Source of the DNA: VGSG01 sp040756375
Lineage (GTDB): Bacteria > Desulfobacterota > Desulfomonilia > Desulfomonilales > Desulfomonilaceae
Direction of reading: 5' to 3'
Assembly (NCBI GenBank): GCA_040756375.1
Contig: JBFLZC010000010.1
Span: 1 to 64,000 of the forward strand
Length of the DNA stretch: 64,000 bases
Below are positions 17,789 to 27,557 of the stretch, piece after piece; position 1 is the stretch's first letter; each line of letters starts with the position of its first letter. A program made the position numbers and the translations under genes. Under the pieces are notes generated by a model, which had not been told where the DNA came from, searched no databases, and saw nothing but the letters and a program-made list of their open reading frames with translations.

Positions 17789-19066
17789 TTACGCGCCTGC
17801 GCATCCGAGAGTAGGTCGCGTTGACTTCTCGGAAACCCGAGTCGATTTACGGTCCGTTTGAGAATCGGATGGAGTCGGTTCTGCCCAGCTTATTTCCAGG
17901 TATTCAGGAAGGTCGGCAACGGAAGGCTCCTCGTTAGAGGCAGCTGCGACTGCGTGCGAGGTTTTGGCGGCCTCGGAGCCCGGGTCCGGAGCCATGACCT
18001 CCTCTTCCAACGTCCAGCCCTCTGCCCATAGCGTTACGTCAGGCGTTACAAATCCATCAGACGTGAGGTCTCGATCCGATGGAGCGCGTGACGCTCCCGC
18101 GTACGCGGCCGCGGGTGCTCCGCTCCGCTCAGGGCCGCTCCGCGTGGGCTCACGGCTGGATCCGGCGCCACCCGCCACTGCGAGAGTGTATGTGTCTCGT
18201 GCTGCGCGGACCGCAAACAATGAACCTACCAGCGCCACGCCCATGAGAAAGAACGGAAAGAGGCCGGTGAAGCCTCCCGCGGCAGGCTTTTCGAGGGACA
18301 CAAGCCACCCTGGTGTCTTCAGAGAAGCCTCGCCCGTCATCAGCCCGCGCCAGGACGAACTGGCAAGCCGTACAGGCTGGTCATTGCCGGCGTCCTGCCC
18401 TTCGCTGGACGTGATGCCCGCGCTTGCAGCCATTGCCCAGTCGCTCCTCGTTTCCCTGTCAATCAGGTCGGCCTTGCCGTGGGCTCGGAGCGACGCATTC
18501 CGGATGATATGATTCAGCGGTCGCCGGGCGAACCGTGCTCGCAAGAACCACGCCTTATCGTCGGGAGTTGTTCGTTTTCGTATGACTGAGAACGAGTCCG
18601 TGGCTGCCTCGTCCTTGAAGAGCCATGTAACTCCCTGTGGCGCGGCTTGCAGACTCTGCACCACATCATTCTGCGCCCGCGCATCGAGCGTTCCTTTGGA
18701 GATCCCCACTTCCCCGAGCAGGGCCAAGATCTCACCATTCTCATCCAGGATTTCCATTCCCACCAGATCCGGGCAGCTCTGTTCAAGGCCGGCAAGAGCC
18801 TTGACCAAGCCATCGGACTGGGTGAGATCGTTGAGATTAAGATTGTCGGTGAGCAGACCGGTGGCTAGGCTTCTCATGGCTATGGCAGCATCTAATTGGC
18901 CGGCCAACGCGCGCAGCTCTCCCGTAAGAAGCTGCCTGTGCAACTGATTGGAATGGCGTATATTCAGAGCCGCGCCCACACACAATATTATCAACGCTGC
19001 GGCCAGGATCAAAGGAAAGGAATACGGCTTGAAATATGTCTCGTAGATGCGTTTCAGTTGGTCCAT
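17789..19066 (-). CDS. Membrane protein with periplasmic sensor-like domain
   Basis: A 425-residue protein with one transmembrane helix at about 17-38, a periplasmic domain (40-265) and a second helix at about 268-288. An acidic, Ser/Pro-rich cytoplasmic tail of about 135 residues follows. The periplasmic part (SCPDLVGMEILDENGEILAL near 95-115, then VTWLF) has the look of a Cache-type sensor. No HAMP, kinase, methyl-accepting or cyclase output domain is present, so it is not a standard receptor. Function unknown. Confidence 0.7.
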   Translation of the reverse strand: MDQLKRIYETYFKPYSFPLILAAALIILCVGAALNIRHSNQLHRQLLTGELRALAGQLDAAIAMRSLATGLLTDNLNLNDLTQSDGLVKALAGLEQSCPDLVGMEILDENGEILALLGEVGISKGTLDARAQNDVVQSLQAAPQGVTWLFKDEAATDSFSVIRKRTTPDDKAWFLRARFARRPLNHIIRNASLRAHGKADLIDRETRSDWAMAASAGITSSEGQDAGNDQPVRLASSSWRGLMTGEASLKTPGWLVSLEKPAAGGFTGLFPFFLMGVALVGSLFAVRAARDTYTLAVAGGAGSSREPTRSGPERSGAPAAAYAGASRAPSDRDLTSDGFVTPDVTLWAEGWTLEEEVMAPDPGSEAAKTSHAVAAASNEEPSVADLPEYLEISWAEPTPSDSQTDRKSTRVSEKSTRPTLGCAGA

Positions 19067-19599
19067 AATAATATCTCCCTGGCCACTTCTTCAAGAACCC
19101 AGACGTTCTGCAATCGCTCCAAGGGGCTCTCCGAGCTGCGCGAACGCCACGTGACTTGACAGTCCGGATAGCGCGTCATAAGTTTTAGTCTGGCGACAAC
19201 TCATAGACTTGGTCGTCAAGGAGGTCACCGTGACGAGATACATGATTCCTCGGGTGGCACACTGTTCGGAAGGCTGCCGAACCCGGTCCTGAGCAAGACG
19301 TAAAAAGGCTCATCGAACCGACACAATGGCCTGCGTGCCACTAAGAGGGCAGCGTGGGCCATTGTCGTTTCAGAGGCCATCCTCTCCCAGCTCCTCTATC
19401 ATAGAGTTTGCATAAAATCAAGTGTGAAACTAAGATGTTGTATATTATTGCCATAATATACTTTATATTTTATACCTCGCCCCAATTCATCGGCCTGGAC
19501 GCCATGCACTGAATTGGATATCTTTACCTCGCTGGAAGGCGGACCCGGCCCTGTGCCCGGGTTGAAGCAATCGCCACATGTTATGGCTTATTCACCATC
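19067..19599. other. Long intergenic region without a recognised gene
   Basis: About 530 bases with no supportable gene. The stretch 19400-19480 is markedly AT-rich, unlike its surroundings, and could hold promoters for either flanking gene; no clear -35/-10 pair was found. Confidence 0.6.
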
Positions 19600-19681
19600 C
19601 GTCACCCCGGCGAAAGCCGGGGTCCAGGCGCGGGAGTGCGGGATTCGAAAGACTGGATTCCGGCTTCCGCCGGAATGACGG
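19600..19681. repeat. REP-like repeat, family A copy 2
   Basis: CCCCGGCGAAAGCCGGGG stem, spacer, then GATTCCGGCTTCCGCCGGAA stem, ending AATGACGG. Same plan as 13681-13753 and 43111-43183. Confidence 0.8.
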
Positions 19682-19782
19682 TATGAGGCTACTCGAATTT
19701 GCCAAGACTTTTGGCAATGGGTATAGTCCTCGAATGCCCACGCGTGCCGCGCAAGAAGCGGCAATCCCGCCGGAGGATTGAA

Positions 19783-21222
19783 TTGAACGAGAGCCTGATT
19801 CGGAGCCTCCAGCCGCTCCCCATTCTCGTGGCTGGAGATGTGATGGTCGACGAGTACGTCATGGGCGAGGTCGAGCGTATTTCACCGGAATCGCCCGTGC
19901 CGGTGGTGCTGGTCCGGGATCGCTCACGACGGTTGGGTGGAGCCGGCAATGTGGCAAGAAACCTGTTGTCTCTGGGCGCACGTGTGGCCCTTTTTGCCTC
20001 AGTGGGAAAAGACCCGGTCGGCCGTTGGTTTCGCAAACACTGCAACGAACTGGGTATCGAAAGCTTCTGGCTAAAGGAGGACGAGGTCCGGCCGACCACG
20101 GTGAAGACCCGGGTGGTCGCGCGGAACCAGCAACTCGTCAGAATCGATGAGGAGAACGCGGGGCAAATCAATGAGGAACTCGAAGCCGCGATCATCAAGG
20201 ACGTTGAATCGGTAGTTCCGCAAGTGAAGGCCGTGGTCATTTCAGACTACGGTAAGGGATTCCTGACTCCTCGTCTCTTGCAGGCTTTCATTTCGGCTAG
20301 CCGATCGAGCAGGGTGCCGATTCTGATTGACCCCAAGGGCATGGATTTTACCCGCTATCGCGGCGCAACGTATATCACTCCCAATCTCAGAGAAACCTCG
20401 CAGGCCGCGGGGATTGAGATCACGGACCATGCCACGTTGGTCCAAGCAGGCCGCGTCCTCCTGGAAAGAACCGAGGCTGAAGGGATCATCATAACGCGAG
20501 GCCGCGAAGGCGCCACTCTGGTCAGCCGCCAGAAGGTCAAGACATTTGCCGTCAAACCCGTAGAGATCATCGATGTGACCGGCGCGGGGGACACGGTCAT
20601 CGCAGCGCTCGCTCTAAGCCTGGCTAACGGTTTGTCGGTGGAGAATGCGATTTCGATAGCGAATTTGGCTGCGTCCATCGTGGTATCTCGCTTCGGCGCA
20701 GCCTCCGTTACCCGCGACGAGCTCATCAATCATCTTGCAGAGCAGAAGGCAAGTCCAAAAGTCCTCACCACAGAGGAGGTCGGCACGGTCCTGCGCAACC
20801 ACAGAGCCAAGGGAGAAACGATCGTCTTCACGAACGGATGTTTCGACTTGCTCCATTCAGGTCACCTCAAGACCCTCCGCGAGGCCTCCCAGATGGGTAA
20901 CGTCCTCGTGGTGGGCATCAACTCCGACTTGTCCGTCGGGCGGATAAAGGGCCCCGGCCGGCCTGTGATGAAGGAAGCAGACCGCATCGAGCTGGTCGCG
21001 GCGCTCAGTTTCGTCGATTATGTGGTGGTGTTCGGCGAAGACACCCCAAAGCAACTCATCGAGGAAGTCCGGCCGGACGTGCTGGTGAAAGGGGAGGATT
21101 GGCGGGGCAAAAAGGTCGTGGGCGAAGAGGTGGTGACCTCTCGAGGCGGCCGAGTGGCATTCATTAAGCATCTGGAAGGGATCTCCACAACCGAATTGAT
21201 CAAGCGCATCAAGACCGAATAA
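19783..21222 (+). CDS. hldE: Bifunctional heptose kinase / adenylyltransferase HldE
   Basis: A 479-residue cytoplasmic enzyme of ADP-heptose synthesis for the LPS core. The N-terminal ribokinase domain (GDVMVDEYVMG near 18, DVTGAGDTVIAAL near 265) makes heptose 1,7-bisphosphate. The C-terminal nucleotidyltransferase domain (TNGCFDLLHSGHL near 350) adds AMP after dephosphorylation by GmhB. A TTG at 19783 with GGAGG 6 bases upstream is preferred and fits the family length; a longer frame begins at 19699 over repeat-flanking sequence. Confidence 0.93.
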   Translation: MNESLIRSLQPLPILVAGDVMVDEYVMGEVERISPESPVPVVLVRDRSRRLGGAGNVARNLLSLGARVALFASVGKDPVGRWFRKHCNELGIESFWLKEDEVRPTTVKTRVVARNQQLVRIDEENAGQINEELEAAIIKDVESVVPQVKAVVISDYGKGFLTPRLLQAFISASRSSRVPILIDPKGMDFTRYRGATYITPNLRETSQAAGIEITDHATLVQAGRVLLERTEAEGIIITRGREGATLVSRQKVKTFAVKPVEIIDVTGAGDTVIAALALSLANGLSVENAISIANLAASIVVSRFGAASVTRDELINHLAEQKASPKVLTTEEVGTVLRNHRAKGETIVFTNGCFDLLHSGHLKTLREASQMGNVLVVGINSDLSVGRIKGPGRPVMKEADRIELVAALSFVDYVVVFGEDTPKQLIEEVRPDVLVKGEDWRGKKVVGEEVVTSRGGRVAFIKHLEGISTTELIKRIKTE

Positions 21223-21254
21223 ATGGTGGGATGTGGTGACCTCGGAGGACGTTT

Positions 21255-21283
21255 GGGTGCCACTGCTGGCTTGTCCAGCAGCG
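21255..21283. repeat. Palindromic repeat, family B copy 3
   Basis: GGGTGCCACTGCTGG, TTGT, CCAGCAG: same palindrome as 7460-7482 and 14901-14971. The rest of the 300-base gap to 21523 shows no gene. Confidence 0.7.
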
Positions 21284-21522
21284 TTCTTGGGGTGGACATA
21301 CCACCGGTAGCTTCATTACTCGGCAAGTCAGCAAGAGAATGAACCTTCTCTGCCTTCGCCACCGGGACGTATGACGTCCCGGCCACCCACGCATCGTAGC
21401 ACGATATTACCCGCACCAGGAATTCTGAGACAGTTTCCTCGAAGCGCGCCGTACCTGGAATTCCGTGCATTCTAGGCTATTGAGACAGCCTCACGAGGGG
21501 CGCACCCGCAAAAATCGGCTCT

Positions 21523-23463
21523 TTACCTGCGGGCTGCGGGCGGTCGACGTTGGGGACGTCGTCTCTGCTGTTGGTCGGTATCCTCTTGCGGTCTTCGAGG
21601 CCGCGGGGGTCGTTTTACTTCTTCAACTGCTATTCCCAATTCACCACCAGGAACGACCAGCGTGCTTATCTCCTCGTTGTTGAGCACGCTCAGGGTCACC
21701 TTTTCACTTCTCGAATAATCGTGAACCAGCTTCTTGAAGCCCTGAAGCCTGAAACCCGTTTCGCCCGCGTACTCGATCACAATGTCGCCGGTCACAATAC
21801 CTGCTCGATCCGCGGGTCCACCTTTCTTCACTTCCGCCACCTTCACCACGGGGGCGGTTTCCATTTCCTGGAGCTGACCCAGCACAATCCTGGCATTGGT
21901 GAGGTCGCCGATCTTGCGAAAGCCCGCGAGGGCCTGAGTGTAGAGTTCCTTGCTTTTATACGTGCGGTTGCGTTCTGCGTAAATACCGGCCAAGGTGGCT
22001 TTGACCCTGGCAATCCATTTGTAGTCTTCTCTCCGTTCGTACACCTTGAGGGCCTTCTCCAGGTTATCCACTGCCTCGTCCCATTGCTGCTGCTGAGCGC
22101 CGTACATGGCCTGACGGAAATAGCGGATCCCTTCATCGTCGGCCGGAGGCAATTCCGAGCTGGAATGTCCCGATTGTCCGCCGGATCGCGAGGGCTCCCG
22201 GTTTGTTGCCGCGATGGTTTGTCTTTCTTCGTCCGCATCTTCCATCACCACGCGGAATCCCAGGTTCCAGAAGCTCATGCTCGCACCTGAAAAGCCACGG
22301 AATGCACATCTGCCGTCAGCCGGGCTCGCATACCAGTTTCCGCCTCTGTTCACGCGGGATTGGCCGACACTGGGGCCCTGCGGATCCTCCACAGGGGAAG
22401 TCTCATAATAGTTGCGGTCGTAGTAATCCTCGACCCACTCCATCACATTGCCGTCCATGTCGTGCAGGCCGAACCCGTTGGGCCGGTAGCTGCCTACCGG
22501 CGCCACGAATCGATATCCGTCATCAACCGTGGCCAGACTCCCCGGAAGCTTAGCAATGCCGTCACCGAAATTGGTGTCCCGATCCCCGGGGAGACGGTTA
22601 CCCCATGGATAGCGGGTCCACACCGAGCCGCCTCTGCACGCCATTTCCCACTCGGCCTCGGTGGGCAACCGGTACGTTTTCTTTTCCTTACGGCTCAGCC
22701 AACGACAAAACGCCTTTGCGTCGTTCCACGAGACGAACACCACAGGCTGATCGTCCGAGATCTTCCAGGATGTTGAGTCCCACTTCATGCTCTTGTCCGG
22801 CACCCATCGGTTCTCGGTCTTGCTGAAAATCATGCCTCCGTCGCCGGATTCCGCATCAGTCTTGTGCTTGGTAGCTTTGATGAATTCACGGAACTGGCCC
22901 ACCGTCACTTCGGTAGCCCCCATGTAGAACGCCTTAGTGATGCGAACAGGGTGAAGAGGCAGCTCGTCCTGAAACCACTGCTTATGGCCTTCCCGCCACG
23001 TCTTGCGGAAGGTGAGCCTCAACCAGTCTATCTCTCCTTTCAAGCTACCCATCATGAATTCGCCCGCAGGTATGTGGACGAGCTTCATGCCGATCGAATT
23101 GGTGATTGCTGTCCGATCGGGCACTTTCTTCAACGCCAGGTCCAGTCCCCTCAAGGAGCGCACCCAGCGCGAGCACTCGCCAACGTCGGCCTCTGAGGAT
23201 TCGCATTCCATAATGGCTTCACGCACCAACTGGCGGGCCTGGCCGATCCTTCCAGCCGCGATGAGCTCCCCTGCCTGGCGAATACGTTCTTCCAGGTTGT
23301 ATTGCGTTGGCGCCCGCTCCGTGGAAGTCGCGTCAGCGAGACGGAGAGCAGGCGACAGTGCAAGCAGCAAGACAAGTGCAAAACAAAAGAAACCTGGTGA
23401 CCACTCAGTTCTTCGAGGAAAAATTTGTGATATGCGGTGAGTAGCGGTGCTCAGTGCCTTCAT
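21523..23463 (-). CDS. Secreted FGE/SUMF1-like protein with TPR and PDZ domains
   Basis: A 646-residue exported protein. A signal peptide (hydrophobic run about 24-44) leads to a helical region, then a formylglycine-generating-enzyme-like domain (about 125-415; GEFMMGS, ATEVTVGQFREF, RLPTEAEWEMACRG, NRGGNWYASP). TPR-like helices follow (about 450-540), then a PDZ domain (KKGGPADRAGIVTGDIVIEY) and an Arg/Pro-rich tail. True FGEs have two active-site cysteines after RGGS; here the first position is not Cys and only the later Cys (GRCAFRG) is kept. Sulfatase activation is therefore doubtful, and a binding or EgtB-like role is possible. Confidence 0.8.
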   Translation of the reverse strand: MKALSTATHRISQIFPRRTEWSPGFFCFALVLLLALSPALRLADATSTERAPTQYNLEERIRQAGELIAAGRIGQARQLVREAIMECESSEADVGECSRWVRSLRGLDLALKKVPDRTAITNSIGMKLVHIPAGEFMMGSLKGEIDWLRLTFRKTWREGHKQWFQDELPLHPVRITKAFYMGATEVTVGQFREFIKATKHKTDAESGDGGMIFSKTENRWVPDKSMKWDSTSWKISDDQPVVFVSWNDAKAFCRWLSRKEKKTYRLPTEAEWEMACRGGSVWTRYPWGNRLPGDRDTNFGDGIAKLPGSLATVDDGYRFVAPVGSYRPNGFGLHDMDGNVMEWVEDYYDRNYYETSPVEDPQGPSVGQSRVNRGGNWYASPADGRCAFRGFSGASMSFWNLGFRVVMEDADEERQTIAATNREPSRSGGQSGHSSSELPPADDEGIRYFRQAMYGAQQQQWDEAVDNLEKALKVYERREDYKWIARVKATLAGIYAERNRTYKSKELYTQALAGFRKIGDLTNARIVLGQLQEMETAPVVKVAEVKKGGPADRAGIVTGDIVIEYAGETGFRLQGFKKLVHDYSRSEKVTLSVLNNEEISTLVVPGGELGIAVEEVKRPPRPRRPQEDTDQQQRRRPQRRPPAARR

Positions 23464-23725
23464 TTCAAAAATTCCTTGACATCCATCAAAATTGAGAGAA
23501 TCCTAGCAGACGGCAAAGGCCAGTCAAGGGACTTTTGAGGCGCTCAGAAGCCTGAAAAGCGCTGGAAGGCCGACTGGTCCGGGGTGAAAAAACGTTGACA
23601 ATGGCCTTCATTCGTGATAGCCGTATGTAACGTAGCTTCATCTGTTTTACAAGTTGGGCATCCTGTTCTTTCGTTAAGGACAGTAACGAGGGGATTCAAA
23701 TTTCGGTGAGGAGGTATTTGTTTCG

Positions 23726-24073
23726 ATGAGAAGACTTGCAGTGACTCTTGCAGTGGTTGGTATGGTGATGTTGTTCGCGACGTACGGCATCGCTTTCTAC
23801 GCGTGGGCACCCTATGCATCGTGGGGCGGCGCCGGATCGTCCAGCAGCAGCGGCTATTGGCCCGCAAGCTCCTCCAGCAGCGGCTATGGCTATTCATATG
23901 GTGCCGCTTCCAGCAGCAGCGGTTACTACTATCCGCAGGCTGCCAGCAGCAGCAGCGGTTACTATTATCCTCAGGCCGCTTCCAGCAGCAGCGGTTACTA
24001 CTATCCGCAGGCTGCCAGCAGCAGCAGCGGTTATTACTGGCCGGCAAGCAGCTCTTCCAGCGGTTGGTACTAG
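23726..24073 (+). CDS. Ser/Tyr-rich repeat secreted peptide
   Basis: A 115-residue protein: a signal peptide or anchor (about residues 1-28) followed by low-complexity sequence of SSSSGY blocks. The unit AASSSSGYYYPQ occurs three times in succession, with variants before and after (WPASSSSSGY). The DNA unit is 36 bases. The mature part is almost only Ser, Tyr, Gly, Ala, Pro and Trp. GAGGAGG precedes the ATG by 11 bases. I do not recognise a family; composition suggests an adhesive, amyloid-like or cross-linked surface material. Confidence 0.7.
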   Translation: MRRLAVTLAVVGMVMLFATYGIAFYAWAPYASWGGAGSSSSSGYWPASSSSSGYGYSYGAASSSSGYYYPQAASSSSGYYYPQAASSSSGYYYPQAASSSSGYYWPASSSSSGWY

Positions 24074-24191
24074 GATTCGAATCTTCGATTCGGATTTCCG
24101 CTGAGAGCTTGAACCATACGAACAGCAAGGCGGCCTCCCTGGGTCGGGGGGTCGCTTTGCATTTATGGCACCAACTTTATCCTAGCCCGTC

Positions 24192-24680
24192 ATGGCAAAG
24201 CACCTTCCGATTTTCCCGCCGACAGCGTTAATTGTTGCCATATTACTCGGCCTGGTTCTCTGTTCCTGTGGTGGTAACGGGACATCGGGAGCGCTTGACG
24301 AGCAGGCCAAGCTCCTTGCCGGAACGTGGGATCTCTCCTATCGGATCGCCGGCGATCGAGAGGAAACGGCAACAAGCCGATTGCTGAAGCTTACCCTCCG
24401 AGATGATGCAACATTCCAAGCGCTCTATCGTGGGGACAAATCGCAGCAATGGATCGTGGCGGGTCAGGGAGCTTTCTCTTATTCGGCCTCTCTTCTCCGG
24501 CTCTTCTGGGATTCTGGGCAGGAGACGGCTCTTCTGGTTCGGGAGCGATCACCGGAACGGCTGGTGCTGCACCACGGCCTCAATCTGGTCCCTCTTGGCG
24601 AGCAAGAACCGGATGAAGTGTTTACCGCGGTCGCAGGCGAACAAAGCGGCCCCGCGACCAGGCCTGGTCCGCGGAGATGA
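24192..24680 (+). CDS. Putative lipoprotein
   Basis: A 162-residue protein with a hydrophobic N-terminus ending in VLCSC, a plausible lipobox with Cys27 lipidated. The rest (AGTWDLSYRI, then a LRDDATFQALY strand region) has the pattern of a small beta-rich lipocalin- or META-like fold. It follows the Ser/Tyr-repeat gene after 118 bases on the same strand, so joint expression is possible. Confidence 0.6.
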   Translation: MAKHLPIFPPTALIVAILLGLVLCSCGGNGTSGALDEQAKLLAGTWDLSYRIAGDREETATSRLLKLTLRDDATFQALYRGDKSQQWIVAGQGAFSYSASLLRLFWDSGQETALLVRERSPERLVLHHGLNLVPLGEQEPDEVFTAVAGEQSGPATRPGPRR

Positions 24681-24699
24681 GGCCGCGCAGGCTGACGGC

Positions 24700-25482
24700 T
24701 CAAGGGAACGGAATTTCTTCGGAATCGAAGCGTTCTTTAATCTTTTCGTTCATTTGGACCTTGGCTTTCAAATAATCCGCTGATCTTACCCATACCGCGG
24801 CTTCAATCTTCACACTCTTGTCCGCTAGTTCCTTAATGGTGACGTTCGGTCGTGGTTCCTTCAAGACAAGATTGTCTTCTTCAGTGATACTTTGCAAAAC
24901 GTCTCGGACCTTTTTGAGATCTGCCTTATAACTTACTCCGACTATTACTTCTAAGCGTCTCTTGTCCCTATGGGAATAGTTGATAATCTTGTCTGACATA
25001 AGCCTGGAGTTAGGTACGATTACCGTCAAATTATCTGGTGTACGAATTTCCGTATCGAGTAATTTTATCTTCTCAACGGTTCCTCCTGCGCCGCCACCCT
25101 CAATTTGGTCGCCTATGCCAAATGGGCGAAATAGGATGATAAGCAAGCCCGCGGCAACATTGCCCAGGTGTCCCCGCAACGCGAATCCGACGGCGAAGCC
25201 CGCAGCTCCCACTGCGGCAACCAGGGTGCTGCTTTCAACGCCGAGTTTATGCAGCACCTCGATAAATACTAACCCGTACAAGGCAACGTGGACAGCGTTG
25301 TCGACAAATCCGACGAGTGTTGGGTCTACTTTTCTCGAGACAAGCAAGCGGTGCACAGCATTCCTGATGATTCTCGCCAACCATAGCCCGATTACAAGAA
25401 TGATAAGCGCTGCTGCGACTCTCCACGCATAAGCGCTCAACGTATCCAAAAGTTGCCCTTCAAAGGCTTGCCACATGAGCAT
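24700..25482 (-). CDS. mscS: Small-conductance mechanosensitive channel, MscS family
   Basis: A 260-residue inner-membrane channel that relieves turgor on osmotic downshift. Three transmembrane segments lie in the first 115 residues. The pore helix reads AAVGAAGFAVGFALRGHLGN near 88-108, with the Ala/Gly packing typical of MscS. A beta domain (GDQIEGGGAGGTVEKI, then LTVIVPNSRL) and an alpha/beta cytoplasmic domain follow. Length is slightly shorter than E. coli MscS. It converges with the lipoprotein gene. Confidence 0.92.
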   Translation of the reverse strand: MLMWQAFEGQLLDTLSAYAWRVAAALIILVIGLWLARIIRNAVHRLLVSRKVDPTLVGFVDNAVHVALYGLVFIEVLHKLGVESSTLVAAVGAAGFAVGFALRGHLGNVAAGLLIILFRPFGIGDQIEGGGAGGTVEKIKLLDTEIRTPDNLTVIVPNSRLMSDKIINYSHRDKRRLEVIVGVSYKADLKKVRDVLQSITEEDNLVLKEPRPNVTIKELADKSVKIEAAVWVRSADYLKAKVQMNEKIKERFDSEEIPFP

Positions 25483-25896
25483 TCTCCTTTAGCCTTCCGT
25501 CCGGCGATTTGGCTTTCCATGTGTCTGCAAAGGCCCTTCGGTTCGCGCTAGCGTAAACAGGCTCCCCGTGTCAAGGCAAAAAGGCAAATATCGACAAATA
25601 AAAGGCCCAATAATCATGTGATATATCGAGTCTCTACTGAACATAATTAATATTTACATCTATTGCTTTTCTTTTAAACGATAATGTGATAGATGCCTGT
25701 TCTCGAAAGCGAGCCCCGACTTGTCTCGGGGCGCCACCTCCGGCTCGTGAAGCCGTGTGATGGCAACCGGAGAGAACTTTTCGGAGCAAGCGTAGTATAC
25801 TTATAAGGATAAGGGGTACATTCTAAACAGGGAGAGGGACAGGGTCAGGTCCCGCTTCGCACTCTCGGCACAGTAACACCGTTGCAGAAAAGCACC
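25483..25896. other. Intergenic region before the exopolysaccharide locus
   Basis: About 410 bases without a gene, lying between the divergent mscS and wzz genes. The part 25585-25690 is AT-rich, and a CCCCGA/TCGGGG stem lies at 25712-25730. Promoters for both genes probably reside here, but no convincing pair of boxes was found. Confidence 0.5.
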
Positions 25897-27378
25897 ATGA
25901 GAGAACCCGAAGGCGTTTCGCTGCGCGATAGCCTTAACAGCATATTCCGACGCCTGTATATCCTGAAGATTGTGATTGTGGTGTTGCCCCTATCCACTCT
26001 GCTGGTCTGTTACGTGATCCCTCCCGTGTTTCAGTCCAACGCGAAAGTGCTTGTGACCGCCAAAGATGAGAGGGCAGGATTGCTGCTTACTTCGCCTCAA
26101 GCGGCTGGGGCGGCCCATGTGAGTCTGAATGTGGAAGAGCTGGACTTGAACAGCGCAATGGAAATCCTCATGAGTCTTGACCTGTGGACTCAAGCAGTGA
26201 CCAAGCTGGGGCTCGAATTCTTTGAACGCCAGGACAAACCCGGAATCTTGCAGCATCTTAGATCGCAGGTGTCAGAGTGGATCAACGAGGTCTTCGGTAG
26301 CGACAAAAGGCCGGACAGGACCATGACGACGGAGGACAAGGCACGTGAGCGCGCCCGCCGTCTGCTGGCCGGTTGCAAGGTGGTTCCGGTTCCTAAATCC
26401 AAGATATTGGAAGTAAGTTTCCGGTACGACGACGCGGCAAAGGCTCAACAAATACTCACAACCATTCTGGATCTTTATCTGCCTTATCATTTGGAGGTTT
26501 ACTCGCTGCCCGAGGCAAAGAATTTCTTTTTAGGTCTCGGAAACCAATACAAGAAGGAGTTCGAAGAAGCGGACAAACGGTTGGCCGAATTCAAGAAGAC
26601 ATGGCAAATCGCCTTCCCGGAGAAGCAGAAGGAATCATTGATATCGCAGATCGGGTTGATTCGTGACTCGCTCGTGGACATTTACGCCGGTATCAAGCAA
26701 TACCAGAGCATGTTGGACATGTTCCACAAGGACGTGGTTCCCACAGGCCAATTGGTGATGGCCGGGGGTACCGGCCGAGAGAGCACAGTGATCACCGTGC
26801 TTGCCAGCCAGTTGCTGAGAGCCAGGCAGTCCAAGCTGGAAGTCCAGGAGAAGTTCCATCGCGATACTCGGAACTATCGTGACGCGGATGCCATGGTCAG
26901 CGATCTGAAGGCCGAATTTAAGCAAACGCTTGAGTCTGAGCTCGCCACACTCGAAGCGAAGAGAAAAGCTCTAGAGACAGGCCTACAGCAAAAACAGCGA
27001 GATCTTGGGCAACTGGAAGAAAAGGCTCAAGAAGCTGAGCGGATGGCATTAGAGTCTACTTTGGCCAAGGAACGGTACATCCAGTACTCCACCAAGGCCG
27101 AGGAGGCAGGCCTGGACACAAGCAGGCAGGGACGACAGATCGGCAACGTGCGCGTCGTGAGCAAGCCCTACTTTCCGGAATCTCCTGTTTTCCCCAACAA
27201 GAGTCTCTTTCTCGCCGCAGCTTTAGTCCTGGCCTTTCCACTTGGTTTCGGGATCATTATGATCGCGAATTTCCTCGACAACACCTTTGACACTCCGCAT
27301 GAGCTAGAATCGGTCACCGGGTACAAGGTTCTCGCATCCTTCAGAAAACTGCCGGTGTCGAGTCCAGAGCTATCCTGA
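25897..27378 (+). CDS. Wzz-type polysaccharide co-polymerase
   Basis: A 493-residue inner-membrane protein of the Wzz/GumC class controlling polysaccharide chain length or export. Transmembrane helices lie at about 25-45 and 430-455. Between them is a periplasmic domain with long coiled coils (about 195-380), and a PYFPESPVFPNKS segment before the second helix is the Pro-rich Wzz signature. No fused tyrosine kinase domain is present; a separate kinase homologue lies at 30699. The ATG at 25897 is preferred over a TTG 15 bases upstream. Confidence 0.88.
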   Translation: MREPEGVSLRDSLNSIFRRLYILKIVIVVLPLSTLLVCYVIPPVFQSNAKVLVTAKDERAGLLLTSPQAAGAAHVSLNVEELDLNSAMEILMSLDLWTQAVTKLGLEFFERQDKPGILQHLRSQVSEWINEVFGSDKRPDRTMTTEDKARERARRLLAGCKVVPVPKSKILEVSFRYDDAAKAQQILTTILDLYLPYHLEVYSLPEAKNFFLGLGNQYKKEFEEADKRLAEFKKTWQIAFPEKQKESLISQIGLIRDSLVDIYAGIKQYQSMLDMFHKDVVPTGQLVMAGGTGRESTVITVLASQLLRARQSKLEVQEKFHRDTRNYRDADAMVSDLKAEFKQTLESELATLEAKRKALETGLQQKQRDLGQLEEKAQEAERMALESTLAKERYIQYSTKAEEAGLDTSRQGRQIGNVRVVSKPYFPESPVFPNKSLFLAAALVLAFPLGFGIIMIANFLDNTFDTPHELESVTGYKVLASFRKLPVSSPELS

Positions 27379-27557
27379 TACCGACTGTCATAGCAAAGAA
27401 GCTACAACGAATCATGAAAGGCCCCGGCTTCGACAAGCACTCCGGGACTTCGCCTCGGAGATCGGTGGCAAAACCGGACGGGCAACCACAAGGGTTGCCC
27501 CTACCCTACACCGGACTTCCAAGCCTCCCCATATGTAGACCTGACCAGGGGCGCCTG

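Noticed and set aside
23820..24060. Possible CRISPR array
   Set aside because: The 36-base units are contiguous and coding, with no unique spacers and no cas genes.
23544..24128. Cys/Trp-rich long frame on the minus strand over the Ser/Tyr gene
   Set aside because: It is the antisense shadow of the AGC-rich repeats; the plus-strand frame has a signal peptide and ribosome site.
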